From contig NZ_CP031716.1 of NCBI RefSeq assembly GCF_001696605.3, forward strand, positions 3,286,001 through 3,350,000: a DNA stretch of 64,000 nucleotides, read 5' to 3'. The stretch is from Acinetobacter wuhouensis (GTDB taxonomy: Bacteria > Pseudomonadota > Gammaproteobacteria > Pseudomonadales > Moraxellaceae). Made by a program: the position numbers and the translations under genes. Below are positions 18,055-27,275 of this stretch, piece after piece. Every line of letters starts with the position of its first letter. Positions within the stretch are counted from its first letter, which is position 1. Under the pieces are notes generated by a model. That model was not told the origin of the DNA, made no database searches, and saw nothing but the letters and a program-made list of their open reading frames with translations.

Positions 18055-18252
18055 TTAGTCTGTTGCAACCAACTCCAACTGCTCCATACATTCAGCACAG
18101 AAAATAATAGCTTCATTGTCAAAACTTTGAATCTGAAGCTCATAAACAAAGCCTGTCATTGTTCGATTACAGCCATCACATTGATGTAGATTGAAATGAC
18201 AAACAAAATCAACATGCTGGTAAATATAATATCCGTCTGTATATTTTTTCAT
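18055..18252 (-). CDS. small Cys-rich protein, putative zinc-binding
   Basis: The 65-residue protein has QCDGCNRTMTG and FCAECMEQL, two CxxC pairs about 27 residues apart, as in small zinc ribbons. An earlier Cys-His pair lies near residues 18-19. No family recognised. It is the gene immediately upstream of the ABC operon on the same strand, about 175 bases from the chosen permease start. Its relation to the operon is unknown. Confidence 0.65.
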   Translation of the reverse strand: MKKYTDGYYIYQHVDFVCHFNLHQCDGCNRTMTGFVYELQIQSFDNEAIIFCAECMEQLELVATD

Positions 18253-18409
18253 GTTCTTTCAATACTTCTATTCTTCTCTTTATTTTAAAGCTTTTCATCT
18301 TCATTTAGCGCTTAGAAATATCACAACGCGACAAAAATAGTCGCTCTATTCCTTTAGAATGAAAGATCGTTTACTTTAGTAGAATATAAAAACTTAGAAA
18401 GTAAAAATA

Positions 18410-19099
18410 ATGGGAAACTATTCAACACTTTGGGTTGCGAAAGACAAAGGAATATACAATGAAGAAACCGATGAATATCTAGAAGTAAAATATGCCATTC
18501 CACTGTTTTGGATTGCTTTATTTACCGTTGAAGACATTACCACACTTAAAGATGAAGACGATTCAACCTACTACACATTCAGCGCATCGGTTTTAAAGGC
18601 TTGCGATACATTCAAATCAAGATTAAACATTTGGTCTACGCTTTATAACAATGATAAAGCTGAAGTTTTGGCTAAACTTTTCTTAGCGTATTTCGAACGT
18701 ATTCCAACCTTTAACGTTGAATTAAATGTCACTGATATTATGGGAATGTCGATTGACCCCTTTAGTGAAGATGCTAAAGAATGCATGATTGATATGGTTC
18801 ATTTTATTGATGAGAAACAAAAAAATCCGAATTATATCTCACCATCAAAAATGTGGCTTCCTACAAATTTTAAGTTAGAAATCCCTAAAGATCGCTATTT
18901 AGATATAGATGGTTTTGGTGAGGAGTTATTGCCTTATCCTGAACTTGATGAGCTACTTAATCAAAATTTAATACAAAATGAAAGCAAATACCCAAATCAG
19001 TCAATCTCAAAAAATAAGTCCAATAGATTAAAAATATCATTTTTTCTAATCAGCATAGTCATAATATTATTTACACTCATAATGTGTTCAATCCTATAA
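18410..19099 (+). CDS. hypothetical protein with C-terminal membrane anchor
   Basis: Not recognised. The 229-residue product begins MGNYSTLWVAKDKG, has an acidic soluble part rich in Asp and Glu, and ends with a single hydrophobic helix (about 206-228) preceded by a Lys/Asn-rich linker. This predicts a tail-anchored inner-membrane protein with its bulk in the cytoplasm. The start ATG follows an A-rich stretch with AGAAAG. It is AT-rich, like the next gene, and lies in the segment bounded by two identical tRNA-Arg genes. Confidence 0.6.
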   Translation: MGNYSTLWVAKDKGIYNEETDEYLEVKYAIPLFWIALFTVEDITTLKDEDDSTYYTFSASVLKACDTFKSRLNIWSTLYNNDKAEVLAKLFLAYFERIPTFNVELNVTDIMGMSIDPFSEDAKECMIDMVHFIDEKQKNPNYISPSKMWLPTNFKLEIPKDRYLDIDGFGEELLPYPELDELLNQNLIQNESKYPNQSISKNKSNRLKISFFLISIVIILFTLIMCSIL

Positions 19100-19171
19100 A
19101 ATCACGGCTTTGAGTGCTCTTTTAAATGAATCAAAATATAAATAAACTACAACATTTACTTTTTAAAAATT

Positions 19172-19828
19172 ATGCTTAAAAATTCAGAGTCTTTAAATCA
19201 CGAAAAAACATTTTCCGAAGATGCAAGTAATTTTTTTTACTGTCTTTTTTTAACAATTTTCACTACGATCATATTTACAATTTTTCATAGTAATGCCCTC
19301 TTTCAAACTGATCTTGCAAGAAATTATTCATGGGAAATAAAAACCATACCGAACATAAATGTAAATTCTTATTCAGTCAGTCGCCCACGTAATCATTATA
19401 AAATCACCTTACCTATAAATCATTTAGAAAAAGAAACCTTTACTTGCCATGGAAAACTATTCATTTTTTGCAAAAATGAATATGCTCAACATACAACAGT
19501 ATTAAAAAGTGTTGAGTATTATCACACTCAACTTAAACACGCAAAGAATCAAGTTTATAGATTAAAAACTATTGAATATATTGATAGAAATAATCAATTA
19601 TCAAAAATTAATACACTTATTTCGCACCCAAATGCACAGTCAGAAATAAGTAAAAATTCAAAAAAACTTTGGGCAATATTAATTGGTGGCACTCTTCTTT
19701 CCTTATTTTTTATTTATTGGATTTCAACACTTAAATTTACACCCATCCAATTTAGGGTATTTATTTCTTTAACGATTGTTATTTATTACTTTTTCAAACT
19801 CTATAAAACAGCCATGATTTATTTTTAA
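19172..19828 (+). CDS. hypothetical membrane protein
   Basis: Not recognised. The 218 residues have one N-terminal membrane helix (about 22-42), an extracytoplasmic middle of about 120 residues with two Cys residues (TCHGKLFIFCK) that could form a disulfide, and two C-terminal helices (about 165-185 and 192-210). Composition is strongly AT-rich, with many Asn, Lys and Ile codons. It follows the tail-anchored protein gene on the same strand by 72 bases and may belong with it. Confidence 0.55.
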   Translation: MLKNSESLNHEKTFSEDASNFFYCLFLTIFTTIIFTIFHSNALFQTDLARNYSWEIKTIPNINVNSYSVSRPRNHYKITLPINHLEKETFTCHGKLFIFCKNEYAQHTTVLKSVEYYHTQLKHAKNQVYRLKTIEYIDRNNQLSKINTLISHPNAQSEISKNSKKLWAILIGGTLLSLFFIYWISTLKFTPIQFRVFISLTIVIYYFFKLYKTAMIYF

Positions 19829-19884
19829 TTTAACCAAACCCCAGACACAAAAAAACCGCAATTAAGCGGTTAATTTCATCAAGT

Positions 19885-19961
19885 TGGTGCGCTCAGAGAG
19901 ATTCGAACTCCCGACCCCTTAGTTCGTAGCCAAGTGCTCTATCCAGCTGAGCTATGAGCGC
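19885..19961 (-). tRNA. tRNA-Arg (anticodon ACG), copy 2
   Basis: A 77-nt tRNA with encoded CCA, identical to copies 1 and 3. It is the last member of the tRNA-Ser/tRNA-Arg/tRNA-Arg transcription unit, with a hairpin of the AAACCGC/GCGGTTT type just downstream at about 19853-19871. Confidence 0.97.
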
Positions 19962-20012
19962 GTACCTGATTGCCTATAAAGGCTTCGTCACTTTTCGAAT
20001 ACTTATTTAAAT

Positions 20013-20089
20013 TGGTGCGCTCAGAGAGATTCGAACTCCCGACCCCTTAGTTCGTAGCCAAGTGCTCTATCCAGCTGAGCTATGAGCGC
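20013..20089 (-). tRNA. tRNA-Arg (anticodon ACG), copy 3
   Basis: Identical 77-nt tRNA with encoded CCA. It lies 51 bases upstream of copy 2 and 15 bases downstream of tRNA-Ser. Confidence 0.97.
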
Positions 20090-20104
20090 ATCATAAGTAT
20101 TCGT

Positions 20105-20194
20105 TGGCGGTGAGAGAGGGATTCGAACCCTCGATACAGTTACCCGTATGCATCCTTAGCAGGGATGTGGTTTCAGCCACTCACCCATCTCACC
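20105..20194 (-). tRNA. tRNA-Ser (anticodon GCT)
   Basis: The reverse complement is a 90-nt class II tRNA with acceptor GGTGAGA/TCTCACC, discriminator G, encoded CCA, a long variable arm, and anticodon loop CTGCTAA giving GCT for AGC/AGU. It is the first gene of the tRNA unit. Confidence 0.97.
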
Positions 20195-20207
20195 GTAACG
20201 AGCCGCC

Positions 20208-20236
20208 ATAATACAAACTAAAAGCCGATTCGGCAA
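20208..20236 (-). promoter_or_regulatory. promoter of the tRNA-Ser/tRNA-Arg unit
   Basis: On the minus strand TTGCCG (complement of 20231-20236), a 17-base spacer and TATTAT (complement of 20208-20213), followed by a GC-rich discriminator GGCGGC as in stringently controlled promoters. Confidence 0.8.
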
Positions 20237-20458
20237 GGGATGACATTAAAAAAAATAGAGAAATTTACTCAATTAAATACTTTTTAAGCAATTTTCATCA
20301 TTTTGTATTTTTTTTATGCTGCAAAATAAGTATTTAGCTAAAAAAATTCAAAGATTAATCGTAAATCAAAATTTAAAACACAATATTGCAATCAATTACG
20401 TGCAGTATTTGCCTGTATGACTTATGCTAATCCTATCTTCTGAATAGAAACCAAATAC

Positions 20459-22909
20459 ATGATGAAAAATTGGGTCGATCCTGAAGCGAAAGCTGAAGCC
20501 GAACGTTACGACAATCCTATTCCAAGTCGTACCCTTATCCTTGAAACGATAGAACAAAAACAAGAACCACTATCACATGCTGATTTAGTGGAAGCATTTG
20601 AAATTGCCGATCAAAAAAGTATAGATGCGTTGAGCCATCGTTTAAGCGCAATGGTGCGTGATGGTCAACTGATGAAGGATGGTTTTAAATACCAACTCAT
20701 GGCAGACCAACCAACTTTAGATGCGACTGTTTATGTCAACTCAAAAGGCTTAGGTGTTGCCAGTATTGATGGTAAAAAAGAAGAATTTTTACTGCCTGAA
20801 CGTGAACTGCGCCAAGTCTTCCACGGCGACCGTGTTAAAGTCCAACAAACTTCGGTTGACCGTAAAGGTAAAGCTTGGGGCTATATCACTGAAGTGACAC
20901 AGCGCCGTGTAAAACAACTGATTGGTAAAGTCGCTGAATTTGAAGATGAATATTTTATTCAACCTTCAAATCCCAATGCACATCAGCCGATTACCTTAGA
21001 AAAAGAACTGATTGAGCATGCCAAAGCTAAAGTTGGCGATTCAATTCGTGTCGAAATTGATGATTATCCAACCCGTGATGAATTTGCCACAGGTCATATC
21101 ATCCAATCCATGGCGGATAAAGCGGATACAGAAATCATTATTCCACAAACCATTTTAGAATATGGTTTACCGTACGAATTTCCAGAAGAAGTTGTAAAAG
21201 AAGCTGAAAGTTTCAAAGAACCTTCGGCAAAAGACCGTGCAGGTCGTATTGATTTGCGTGATTTGCCATTAGTCACCATTGATGGTGAAGATGCACGTGA
21301 CTTCGATGATGCAGTTTATGCTGAAAAACGTCCAGGTGGCGGTTATCGTGTTGTCGTGGCAATTGCCGATGTCAGCCATTATGTCCGCATTGGTAAACCT
21401 TTGGATGACGAAGCGCAAGAACGTGGTACATCCGTGTATTTCCCACATTTTGTCTTGCCAATGTTGCCTGAAGCACTGTCGAATGGTTTGTGTTCTTTAA
21501 ATCCGCATGTTGACCGTTTGTGTATGGTCTGTGATTTGAATTTAAGCCGTGCAGGTCGTGTGACCAAATTTGAATTCTACCCTTCAGTCATGCATTCAAA
21601 AGCACGTTTGACTTATACCCAAGTCGCTCAATACTTAGATGGTGACAGCAAAACGGTTCCTGAGGATCGTGATGTACGTAAGTCGTTAAATACACTTTAT
21701 CAATTGTATGAAACACTCAAAGGTTTACGTGCTGAACGCCATGCAATGGAATTCGAAACTGTTGAAACCTATATGACATTTGATGAGTTAGGTGGAATTA
21801 AAGAAATCCTACCGCGTTCACGTAATGTTGCACATAAACTGATTGAAGAATGTATGTTGCTTGCCAACGTGGCAGCCGCTGAATATTGCTTAAAAAATGA
21901 AGTGCCAATGTTGTACCGTGTACATGAAGCACCTGAGTTTTCACGCATTCAAAAAGTTAAAGATTTTGTGAAATTGCTTGGTTTGCCATTCCCTGATCAG
22001 CCGACACAAGCCGATTATCAAAAAGTCATTGAAGCAACCAAAGATCGTATTGATGCACCAAGTATTCATGCCGTCTTATTACGCTCAATGATGCAAGCCT
22101 ATTATGGTCCGAAAAATGTTGGTCACTATGGTTTGGCTTATGAAGCGTATACGCACTTCACTTCGCCAATTCGTCGTTATCCTGACTTATTGTTGCATCG
22201 TGCGATCAAAGCCAGTTTAACGACTAAGAAATATCCGCTCTCAGGTTCAGCCTTGGATGAAGCAGGTGAACATTTCTCAGCAACCGAACGTCGTGCCGAT
22301 GAAGCCTCTCGCTCAGTGACTTCTTGGTTGAAATGTCATTATATGCAGCAGCATATTGGTGAAGAATTTGTCGGTGTGATTAGTGCGACTGCTGAATTTG
22401 GTTTATTCGTGACGCTGAAAGACCTGTATGTCGATGGTATGGTGCATGTGAGTCAACTCGGCGATGATTATTTTGTCTTTGATCAAGTCAGTCAAAGTCT
22501 TGTCGGTCAAAATCGCGGACAAGTCTTTGGTTTAGGCGATGAAGTAAAAATCAAAGTTGCTGGTGTGAATATTGAAGAACGCAAGATCGACTTTGAGCTG
22601 TTACAACAACTTTCTCATGCAGGTCGTGTGATTCGTAGTCGTGCGCCACGCGTTGCGAAACCAACAGCAAAAGAAGAAGTTTTTTCTGATCGTCCTACAC
22701 GTGTTAAATCGGATGCTGACAATAACAATGTCAGTGACGATGGAGAACGTCCCTTTCGAAAGAAAAAATCAAAAGGAAAGCCTAGTTCTTACGGTAAAAA
22801 GTCTAGTAAAAACAGTGCAACGAAGCCTGAAACAAAGGCTAAAGATAAAGTGAAGAAAAAGGCTAAACCGAAAAAGAAAAAGTCTAATGCAAAAGCAAAG
22901 GATGAGTAG
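20459..22909 (+). CDS. rnr: ribonuclease R
   Basis: The 816-residue 3'-5' exoribonuclease degrades structured RNA and takes part in rRNA and tmRNA quality control. It has an N-terminal winged-helix region (SHADLVEAFEIADQKSIDAL), cold-shock domains, and the RNB catalytic domain with DGEDARDFDDAVYAE (about 275-290) holding the metal-binding Asp residues. FTSPIRRYPDLLLHRAI follows, then an S1 domain (about 640-720) and a Lys-rich, low-complexity tail typical of RNase R. The tail is long and basic (about residues 740-816). The terminator lies at 22941. Confidence 0.96.
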   Translation: MMKNWVDPEAKAEAERYDNPIPSRTLILETIEQKQEPLSHADLVEAFEIADQKSIDALSHRLSAMVRDGQLMKDGFKYQLMADQPTLDATVYVNSKGLGVASIDGKKEEFLLPERELRQVFHGDRVKVQQTSVDRKGKAWGYITEVTQRRVKQLIGKVAEFEDEYFIQPSNPNAHQPITLEKELIEHAKAKVGDSIRVEIDDYPTRDEFATGHIIQSMADKADTEIIIPQTILEYGLPYEFPEEVVKEAESFKEPSAKDRAGRIDLRDLPLVTIDGEDARDFDDAVYAEKRPGGGYRVVVAIADVSHYVRIGKPLDDEAQERGTSVYFPHFVLPMLPEALSNGLCSLNPHVDRLCMVCDLNLSRAGRVTKFEFYPSVMHSKARLTYTQVAQYLDGDSKTVPEDRDVRKSLNTLYQLYETLKGLRAERHAMEFETVETYMTFDELGGIKEILPRSRNVAHKLIEECMLLANVAAAEYCLKNEVPMLYRVHEAPEFSRIQKVKDFVKLLGLPFPDQPTQADYQKVIEATKDRIDAPSIHAVLLRSMMQAYYGPKNVGHYGLAYEAYTHFTSPIRRYPDLLLHRAIKASLTTKKYPLSGSALDEAGEHFSATERRADEASRSVTSWLKCHYMQQHIGEEFVGVISATAEFGLFVTLKDLYVDGMVHVSQLGDDYFVFDQVSQSLVGQNRGQVFGLGDEVKIKVAGVNIEERKIDFELLQQLSHAGRVIRSRAPRVAKPTAKEEVFSDRPTRVKSDADNNNVSDDGERPFRKKKSKGKPSSYGKKSSKNSATKPETKAKDKVKKKAKPKKKKSNAKAKDE

Positions 22910-22940
22910 CTTTTTAAGTACATAGTTTAGTTTTTAAATA

Positions 22941-22963
22941 AGAGCGCTTCGGCGCTCTTTTTG
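22941..22963 (+). terminator. terminator of rnr
   Basis: AGAGCGC (22941-22947), tetraloop TTCG, GCGCTCT (22952-22958), then a T-run. Confidence 0.88.
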
Positions 22964-22998
22964 TTTATAATTATCTAAATTTTAAAATAAAATTTGCC

Positions 22999-23577
22999 AT
23001 GTCAAAAAGTTCAATTTCTAAATATTATTACCATTATTATGTGATTTTCATTCTGTTTCTTTCACTCATTAGTGCAACTTACGGGGTTTCATCTGTTAAT
23101 TTTCATGCAACAAAAGCGGTTAATATCTTTGCTCTTTGTGCTTCAATTACTCTTTACTGTGCCATCATTCTATATTTTTTCTTTTTATATCGTAAGCAAC
23201 AATGGATCATTCCGCGTTCATGGAAGAATTTTCAGAAACGACCTTTGCTTTATTGTCTGATCATATTTCCCATCTGTTTTATACCTGTATTCTGGCTTAA
23301 TTTTTCTCAGTTTTTTCCTATGTTTTATACGAAAGTATCAGGAATCAAATCTGTTGAAATTTTAGCAGCACATACAAAAGAACATAGCTTTAAAGGAAAT
23401 ACAACTTATTGCTTATCTAACAAATACTCCTGCTTACCTATTTTCAAAATCAATAAAGATGAATTTGAGCGATATAAAAATAAAAAAGTCGTTTTGCAAA
23501 TCACCTGTCAAAAAAGTTCACTTGGCACAATTGTTTACTCGATTGATCATATTCGTATATCTGAGAAGAATCATTAA
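22999..23577 (+). CDS. hypothetical membrane protein
   Basis: Not recognised. The 192 residues have three membrane helices in the first 110 residues (about 10-30, 42-65 and 82-102) and a soluble C-terminal domain of about 80 residues. That domain has three Cys (YCLSNKYSC and QITCQ). The C-terminal domain probably faces the periplasm. No related neighbour is visible. Confidence 0.6.
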   Translation: MSKSSISKYYYHYYVIFILFLSLISATYGVSSVNFHATKAVNIFALCASITLYCAIILYFFFLYRKQQWIIPRSWKNFQKRPLLYCLIIFPICFIPVFWLNFSQFFPMFYTKVSGIKSVEILAAHTKEHSFKGNTTYCLSNKYSCLPIFKINKDEFERYKNKKVVLQITCQKSSLGTIVYSIDHIRISEKNH

Positions 23578-23642
23578 TCGGCTCTCAAATTGCATGAAGT
23601 TCATGCTACAGTTTGAATATAAAACAAAAAGATGATGCATCA

Positions 23643-24254
23643 ATGAAAAATTTAATTTTGTTCACTCTGCTTATTTCCACAAATCTTTATGCAGAATCTA
23701 TATTTACTACTCACCCTATTCCTAAAAAATTCAACTCATTTACAGGTAATATTCCCTACATTCAGGCTAAAGACTTTAAAAAGATCAACCAACAAATTCA
23801 ACAACAACTTTTACAGGATGAGGGAGTACCGATTGACTTTGAAAGTGACAAAATTTATCAAGACCATGATTATTTAAGTATTCGGGTGAATCAAGAAATT
23901 TCAGGTGGTCATACGTATTATCGAAGCCGATATTTTGTGATTAATCTTAAAAATAAAAAGCTCATGACACAAGATCAAGTTATTAAAAAATATCAGCTTT
24001 CAGCAATAAATATTTCACGACAAATTGGTGAAGAACTCGAACCATGTATCATACCCAAAATACCAATCACCGAAGAATGTAATAGTGCTGATCTGCAATA
24101 TTTATATCGAGATTATGCAGAAGATCCGCATACAATTGATTTAAAAAATGCAGATGGTTTTTATCTTAAAAAGAACATTCTAGGAATTAGTTTTGATGCA
24201 GGTGTCTATTCAGTGCCATTTGAATTCGATCTAAAAACCAAGAAAATCCAATAG
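23643..24254 (+). CDS. secreted protein, possibly DUF3298/RsiV-like
   Basis: The 203-residue protein has an N-terminal signal peptide (MKNLILFTLLISTNLYAES). The pattern VNQEISGGHTYYRSRYFVIN followed by LKNKKLMTQDQVIK resembles the DUF3298 domain of RsiV-type proteins (a conserved Gly-His and then F.idl.tgk.l). A late KNILGISFDAGVYSVPFEF fits the same fold. The assignment is tentative. The start is placed at 23643 because translation from 23613 would add a charged leader before the signal peptide. Confidence 0.55.
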   Translation: MKNLILFTLLISTNLYAESIFTTHPIPKKFNSFTGNIPYIQAKDFKKINQQIQQQLLQDEGVPIDFESDKIYQDHDYLSIRVNQEISGGHTYYRSRYFVINLKNKKLMTQDQVIKKYQLSAINISRQIGEELEPCIIPKIPITEECNSADLQYLYRDYAEDPHTIDLKNADGFYLKKNILGISFDAGVYSVPFEFDLKTKKIQ

Positions 24255-24331
24255 CACTGTTTAAATTTATTGCCAAAGCTTGATTTCCCTGTCCAGAAGC
24301 CCTACATCTATAGATAATTCAGGACATTATT

Positions 24332-26398
24332 TTGGCATCACCCATGACCTTAGAAACAATGACATTAGAAAAGGCGACTTTGCCTGTACCACAATTCGAT
24401 CAAATCACCTTAGATCAACTCAAACAAAATATCGAACACGCCATTCAAGATGGGCAGATTTTTTTAAATGAACTGACACAAGTTCCTGAAAGCATTCAAA
24501 CACAACTTCATGTATTAGAAAAAGTAGATACGCTTGAAAATAATATGAGCGAATCTTGGGGCGTGTTATCACACCTCAATGCGGTGATGAACAATGCTGA
24601 AACACGTGAAATTTACCAATCACTCTTACCGAGTTTAAGCGAATATTACACCCAGCTTGGACAACATGTTCCGCTATTCCAAACCTATCAAAATATTCAT
24701 GACAATCTAATTTTTGCAGACTTGCCTGCTGCACAACAAAGTGCCATCAAATTGGCTTTACGTGACTTTAAACTTTCAGGTGTGGCACTCGAAGGTGAAG
24801 CGAAAAAACGTTATGCAGAAATTTCAGCACGACTTTCACAACTGTCATCTGACTTTTCCAACCATGTTTTAGATTCAACACAGGCGTATCACAAACCATT
24901 AAGTGAAGATCAACTCAAAGGCTTGCCACAAAGCAGTATTGAACTGTTAAAACAGTATGGTCAACAACGTGAGTTAGATCAGCCTGTTGCCACTTTAGAT
25001 ATTCCATCTTATTTGGCGATCATGACTTATGCAGAAGACCGTGCCCTACGTGAAGAAATCTATCACGCTTATGTGACTCGCGCTTCTGATCAAGCGCAGG
25101 ATACACAGTATGACAATGCCCCTGTGATGGTTGAAATTTTAAGTTTGCGTCAAGAAATGGCGAAACTTCTAGGTTTTGATAATTATGCAGAATATTCACT
25201 GGCTTCAAAAATGGCACCTGATGTTGAAACTGTGAATCAATTCCTTGTGGATTTGGCTGAGCATGCACGTAAGCCTGCCCTACAAGAAATCGAAGAGCTG
25301 AAAGCCATTGCGCAACAAGATGGCATTGAAGAACTCAAACCTTGGGACAGCACCTATTATTCTGAAAAGCTTAAAGTACAAAAATTCAATCTTTCTCAAG
25401 AAGATTTAAAACCATACTTCCCTGCACCGAAAGTGATTCAAGGTTTATTCAATGTTGTAAATCGTTTATATGGCATCAAAGTTGTTGAACGTGAGGCACC
25501 GCTTTGGCATGCAGATGCGCATTATTATGAATTGGAAGATCAAGGCTTTGTGATTGGTGGTTTCTATTTCGATCTCTATGCACGTAGCGGTAAACGTGGT
25601 GGCGCATGGATGAGTGGTTTCCGTTCACGTATGCAAACAGATGAAGGCTTACAAAAACCGATTTGTTATATGGTCGGAAATTTCACACCACCTGTTGGTG
25701 ACCAACCCGCCCTACTCACTCATGATGAAGTGAATACATTGTTCCATGAGTTTGGACATGGTTTACACCACATGTTGACTGAGGTGGATAATATTTCTGT
25801 TGCTGGCACACACGGCGTAGCGTGGGATGCAGTGGAATTGCCAAGTCAATTTATGGAATTTTGGACATGGGATACTGAAAGCCTCGCCCTAATCAGCGAA
25901 CATATCGAATCTAAAGATACATTGCCAAATGACTTGCTTAAAGCTTTACTGGATGCACGTTTCTTCCAATCAGGTATGCAAACGTTACGTCAAATCGAGT
26001 TTGCCTTATTCGACCTGACCATTCACAAACTAACACCTGCTTTAAATGCCGAGCAAATTCAGGCGACATTGGATGATATTCGCAATAAATATGCGGTATT
26101 AGCTACTGCACCATATAACCGTTTCCAAAATGGCTTTAGTCATATTTTCGCGGGGGGCTATGCTGCGGGTTATTATTCATATAAATGGGCAGAAGTTTTA
26201 GCCAGCGATGCCTTTGATCGTTTTGAGAATGAGGGCGTTTTTAACACCCAAACTGGTCAGGAATTCCGTAAGGCAATCCTTGCAGTTGGCGGAAAAGATA
26301 CAGCACTTGACGCATTTATCAATTTCCGTGGGCGTGAGCCTAAAATAGATGCATTATTACGACATCAGGGTTGGACGAATAACGCTAAAAGCGCTTAA
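24332..26398 (+). CDS. prlC: oligopeptidase A
   Basis: Cytoplasmic M3-family zinc metallopeptidase of 688 residues that trims short peptides, including cleaved signal peptides. The zinc site HEFGHGLHH starts at His472, with the third ligand Glu in the downstream WDAVELPSQFMEFW region. The C-terminal FSHIFAGGYAAGYYSYKWAE is the family's substrate-binding loop. The start is taken as TTG at 24332 because AGGA lies 7 bases upstream; ATG codons at 24344 and 24359 are alternatives. A YheV-like gene follows at once. Confidence 0.94.
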   Translation: MASPMTLETMTLEKATLPVPQFDQITLDQLKQNIEHAIQDGQIFLNELTQVPESIQTQLHVLEKVDTLENNMSESWGVLSHLNAVMNNAETREIYQSLLPSLSEYYTQLGQHVPLFQTYQNIHDNLIFADLPAAQQSAIKLALRDFKLSGVALEGEAKKRYAEISARLSQLSSDFSNHVLDSTQAYHKPLSEDQLKGLPQSSIELLKQYGQQRELDQPVATLDIPSYLAIMTYAEDRALREEIYHAYVTRASDQAQDTQYDNAPVMVEILSLRQEMAKLLGFDNYAEYSLASKMAPDVETVNQFLVDLAEHARKPALQEIEELKAIAQQDGIEELKPWDSTYYSEKLKVQKFNLSQEDLKPYFPAPKVIQGLFNVVNRLYGIKVVEREAPLWHADAHYYELEDQGFVIGGFYFDLYARSGKRGGAWMSGFRSRMQTDEGLQKPICYMVGNFTPPVGDQPALLTHDEVNTLFHEFGHGLHHMLTEVDNISVAGTHGVAWDAVELPSQFMEFWTWDTESLALISEHIESKDTLPNDLLKALLDARFFQSGMQTLRQIEFALFDLTIHKLTPALNAEQIQATLDDIRNKYAVLATAPYNRFQNGFSHIFAGGYAAGYYSYKWAEVLASDAFDRFENEGVFNTQTGQEFRKAILAVGGKDTALDAFINFRGREPKIDALLRHQGWTNNAKSA

Positions 26399-26434
26399 AC
26401 TAAGCTTTAAAATTGTTTAAAGTGTGGTGGGTGT

Positions 26435-26650
26435 ATGAATATTAAACGTCGTTTCATTGCTGGTGCAAAATGTCCTAAATGTGAAGCGATGGATCGTATT
26501 GTTATGCTCACCCAAAACGATGCTGAATGGATTGAATGCATCGAGTGTGGCTACTCTGAAAATCGTCCTACCCACATAGACGCACCTGAAGAGCCTGCCG
26601 TACCTGATGAAATTGGGGTAATTCAATTCAAGCCTCGTTCCTCAAAGTAG
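26435..26650 (+). CDS. yheV: YheV family putative zinc ribbon protein
   Basis: The 71-residue protein matches the YheV family (formerly DUF2387): RRFIAGAKCPKCEAMDRI then ECIECGYSENRP, giving four Cys in two CxxC pairs about 22 residues apart. Function unknown. It lies 36 bases after prlC and just before the coiled-coil membrane protein gene, on the same strand. Confidence 0.85.
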   Translation: MNIKRRFIAGAKCPKCEAMDRIVMLTQNDAEWIECIECGYSENRPTHIDAPEEPAVPDEIGVIQFKPRSSK

Positions 26651-26666
26651 ATTGGATCACAAAAAA

Positions 26667-27107
26667 ATGCAAATAGATCAAAGGAATAATCCAAAATTAA
26701 TGTGGATCATTGCGGCTGGCTTAGTTGTTGTTATTTTACTTATCGCTGTTTTCTTCTGGTTGAATAATCCATCGAATAAAACCGCAACCAATGATCAACT
26801 AAACACACCAATAACGACGAAAAAAACTGAAGTTGTTACACCGCCTGTTGCACAAGCAATTGAACAAACAGCAGCATCTGAATCGACTCATATTGAATTG
26901 GTGAATGAAACCATTTTAAAAGATAAGGTTCCTGAAAATGCGAGTCTTGCCAAAGAAGAAGTTGCCAAACTTGATGACATCCAAACACAATTGGGTGAAC
27001 AACAACAAAGTTTAAAATCTCAACATGCTGATGCAGACCAACTGATCAAGCTAAAAGAAGAACAAATCAAAATCCTTGAACAGCAATTAGCTACGCAAAC
27101 TCAATAA
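26667..27107 (+). CDS. single-pass membrane protein with coiled-coil tail
   Basis: The roughly 146-residue protein has a short cytoplasmic start (KMQIDQRNNPKLMW), one membrane helix (about 13-33), a Thr/Pro-rich linker and a Gln/Lys/Glu-rich C-terminal coiled coil. I do not recognise a named family. The ATG at 26667 is preferred to a TTG at 26652 two bases after the yheV stop. It is probably cotranscribed with prlC and yheV, and ends at the terminator at 27119. Confidence 0.65.
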   Translation: MQIDQRNNPKLMWIIAAGLVVVILLIAVFFWLNNPSNKTATNDQLNTPITTKKTEVVTPPVAQAIEQTAASESTHIELVNETILKDKVPENASLAKEEVAKLDDIQTQLGEQQQSLKSQHADADQLIKLKEEQIKILEQQLATQTQ

Positions 27108-27118
27108 TCCACGCTTAA

Positions 27119-27154
27119 TAAAAGCTTTAACTCAAATAGTTAAAGCTTTTTCAA
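27119..27154 (+). terminator. terminator after the prlC-yheV group
   Basis: AAAAGCTTTAACT and AGTTAAAGCTTTTT are complementary arms around a 5-base loop, ending in T-rich sequence. Confidence 0.8.
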
Positions 27155-27275
27155 ATTTAAATATACTGTTAAGAATTAAAAACTTTAAATTATTAAAAAT
27201 ACACCAATCATCCTCTGAATTTTAATCGCTCAAAATTTGCTAAGATTCAACATAAATCTCGCCAATGCATCCATC

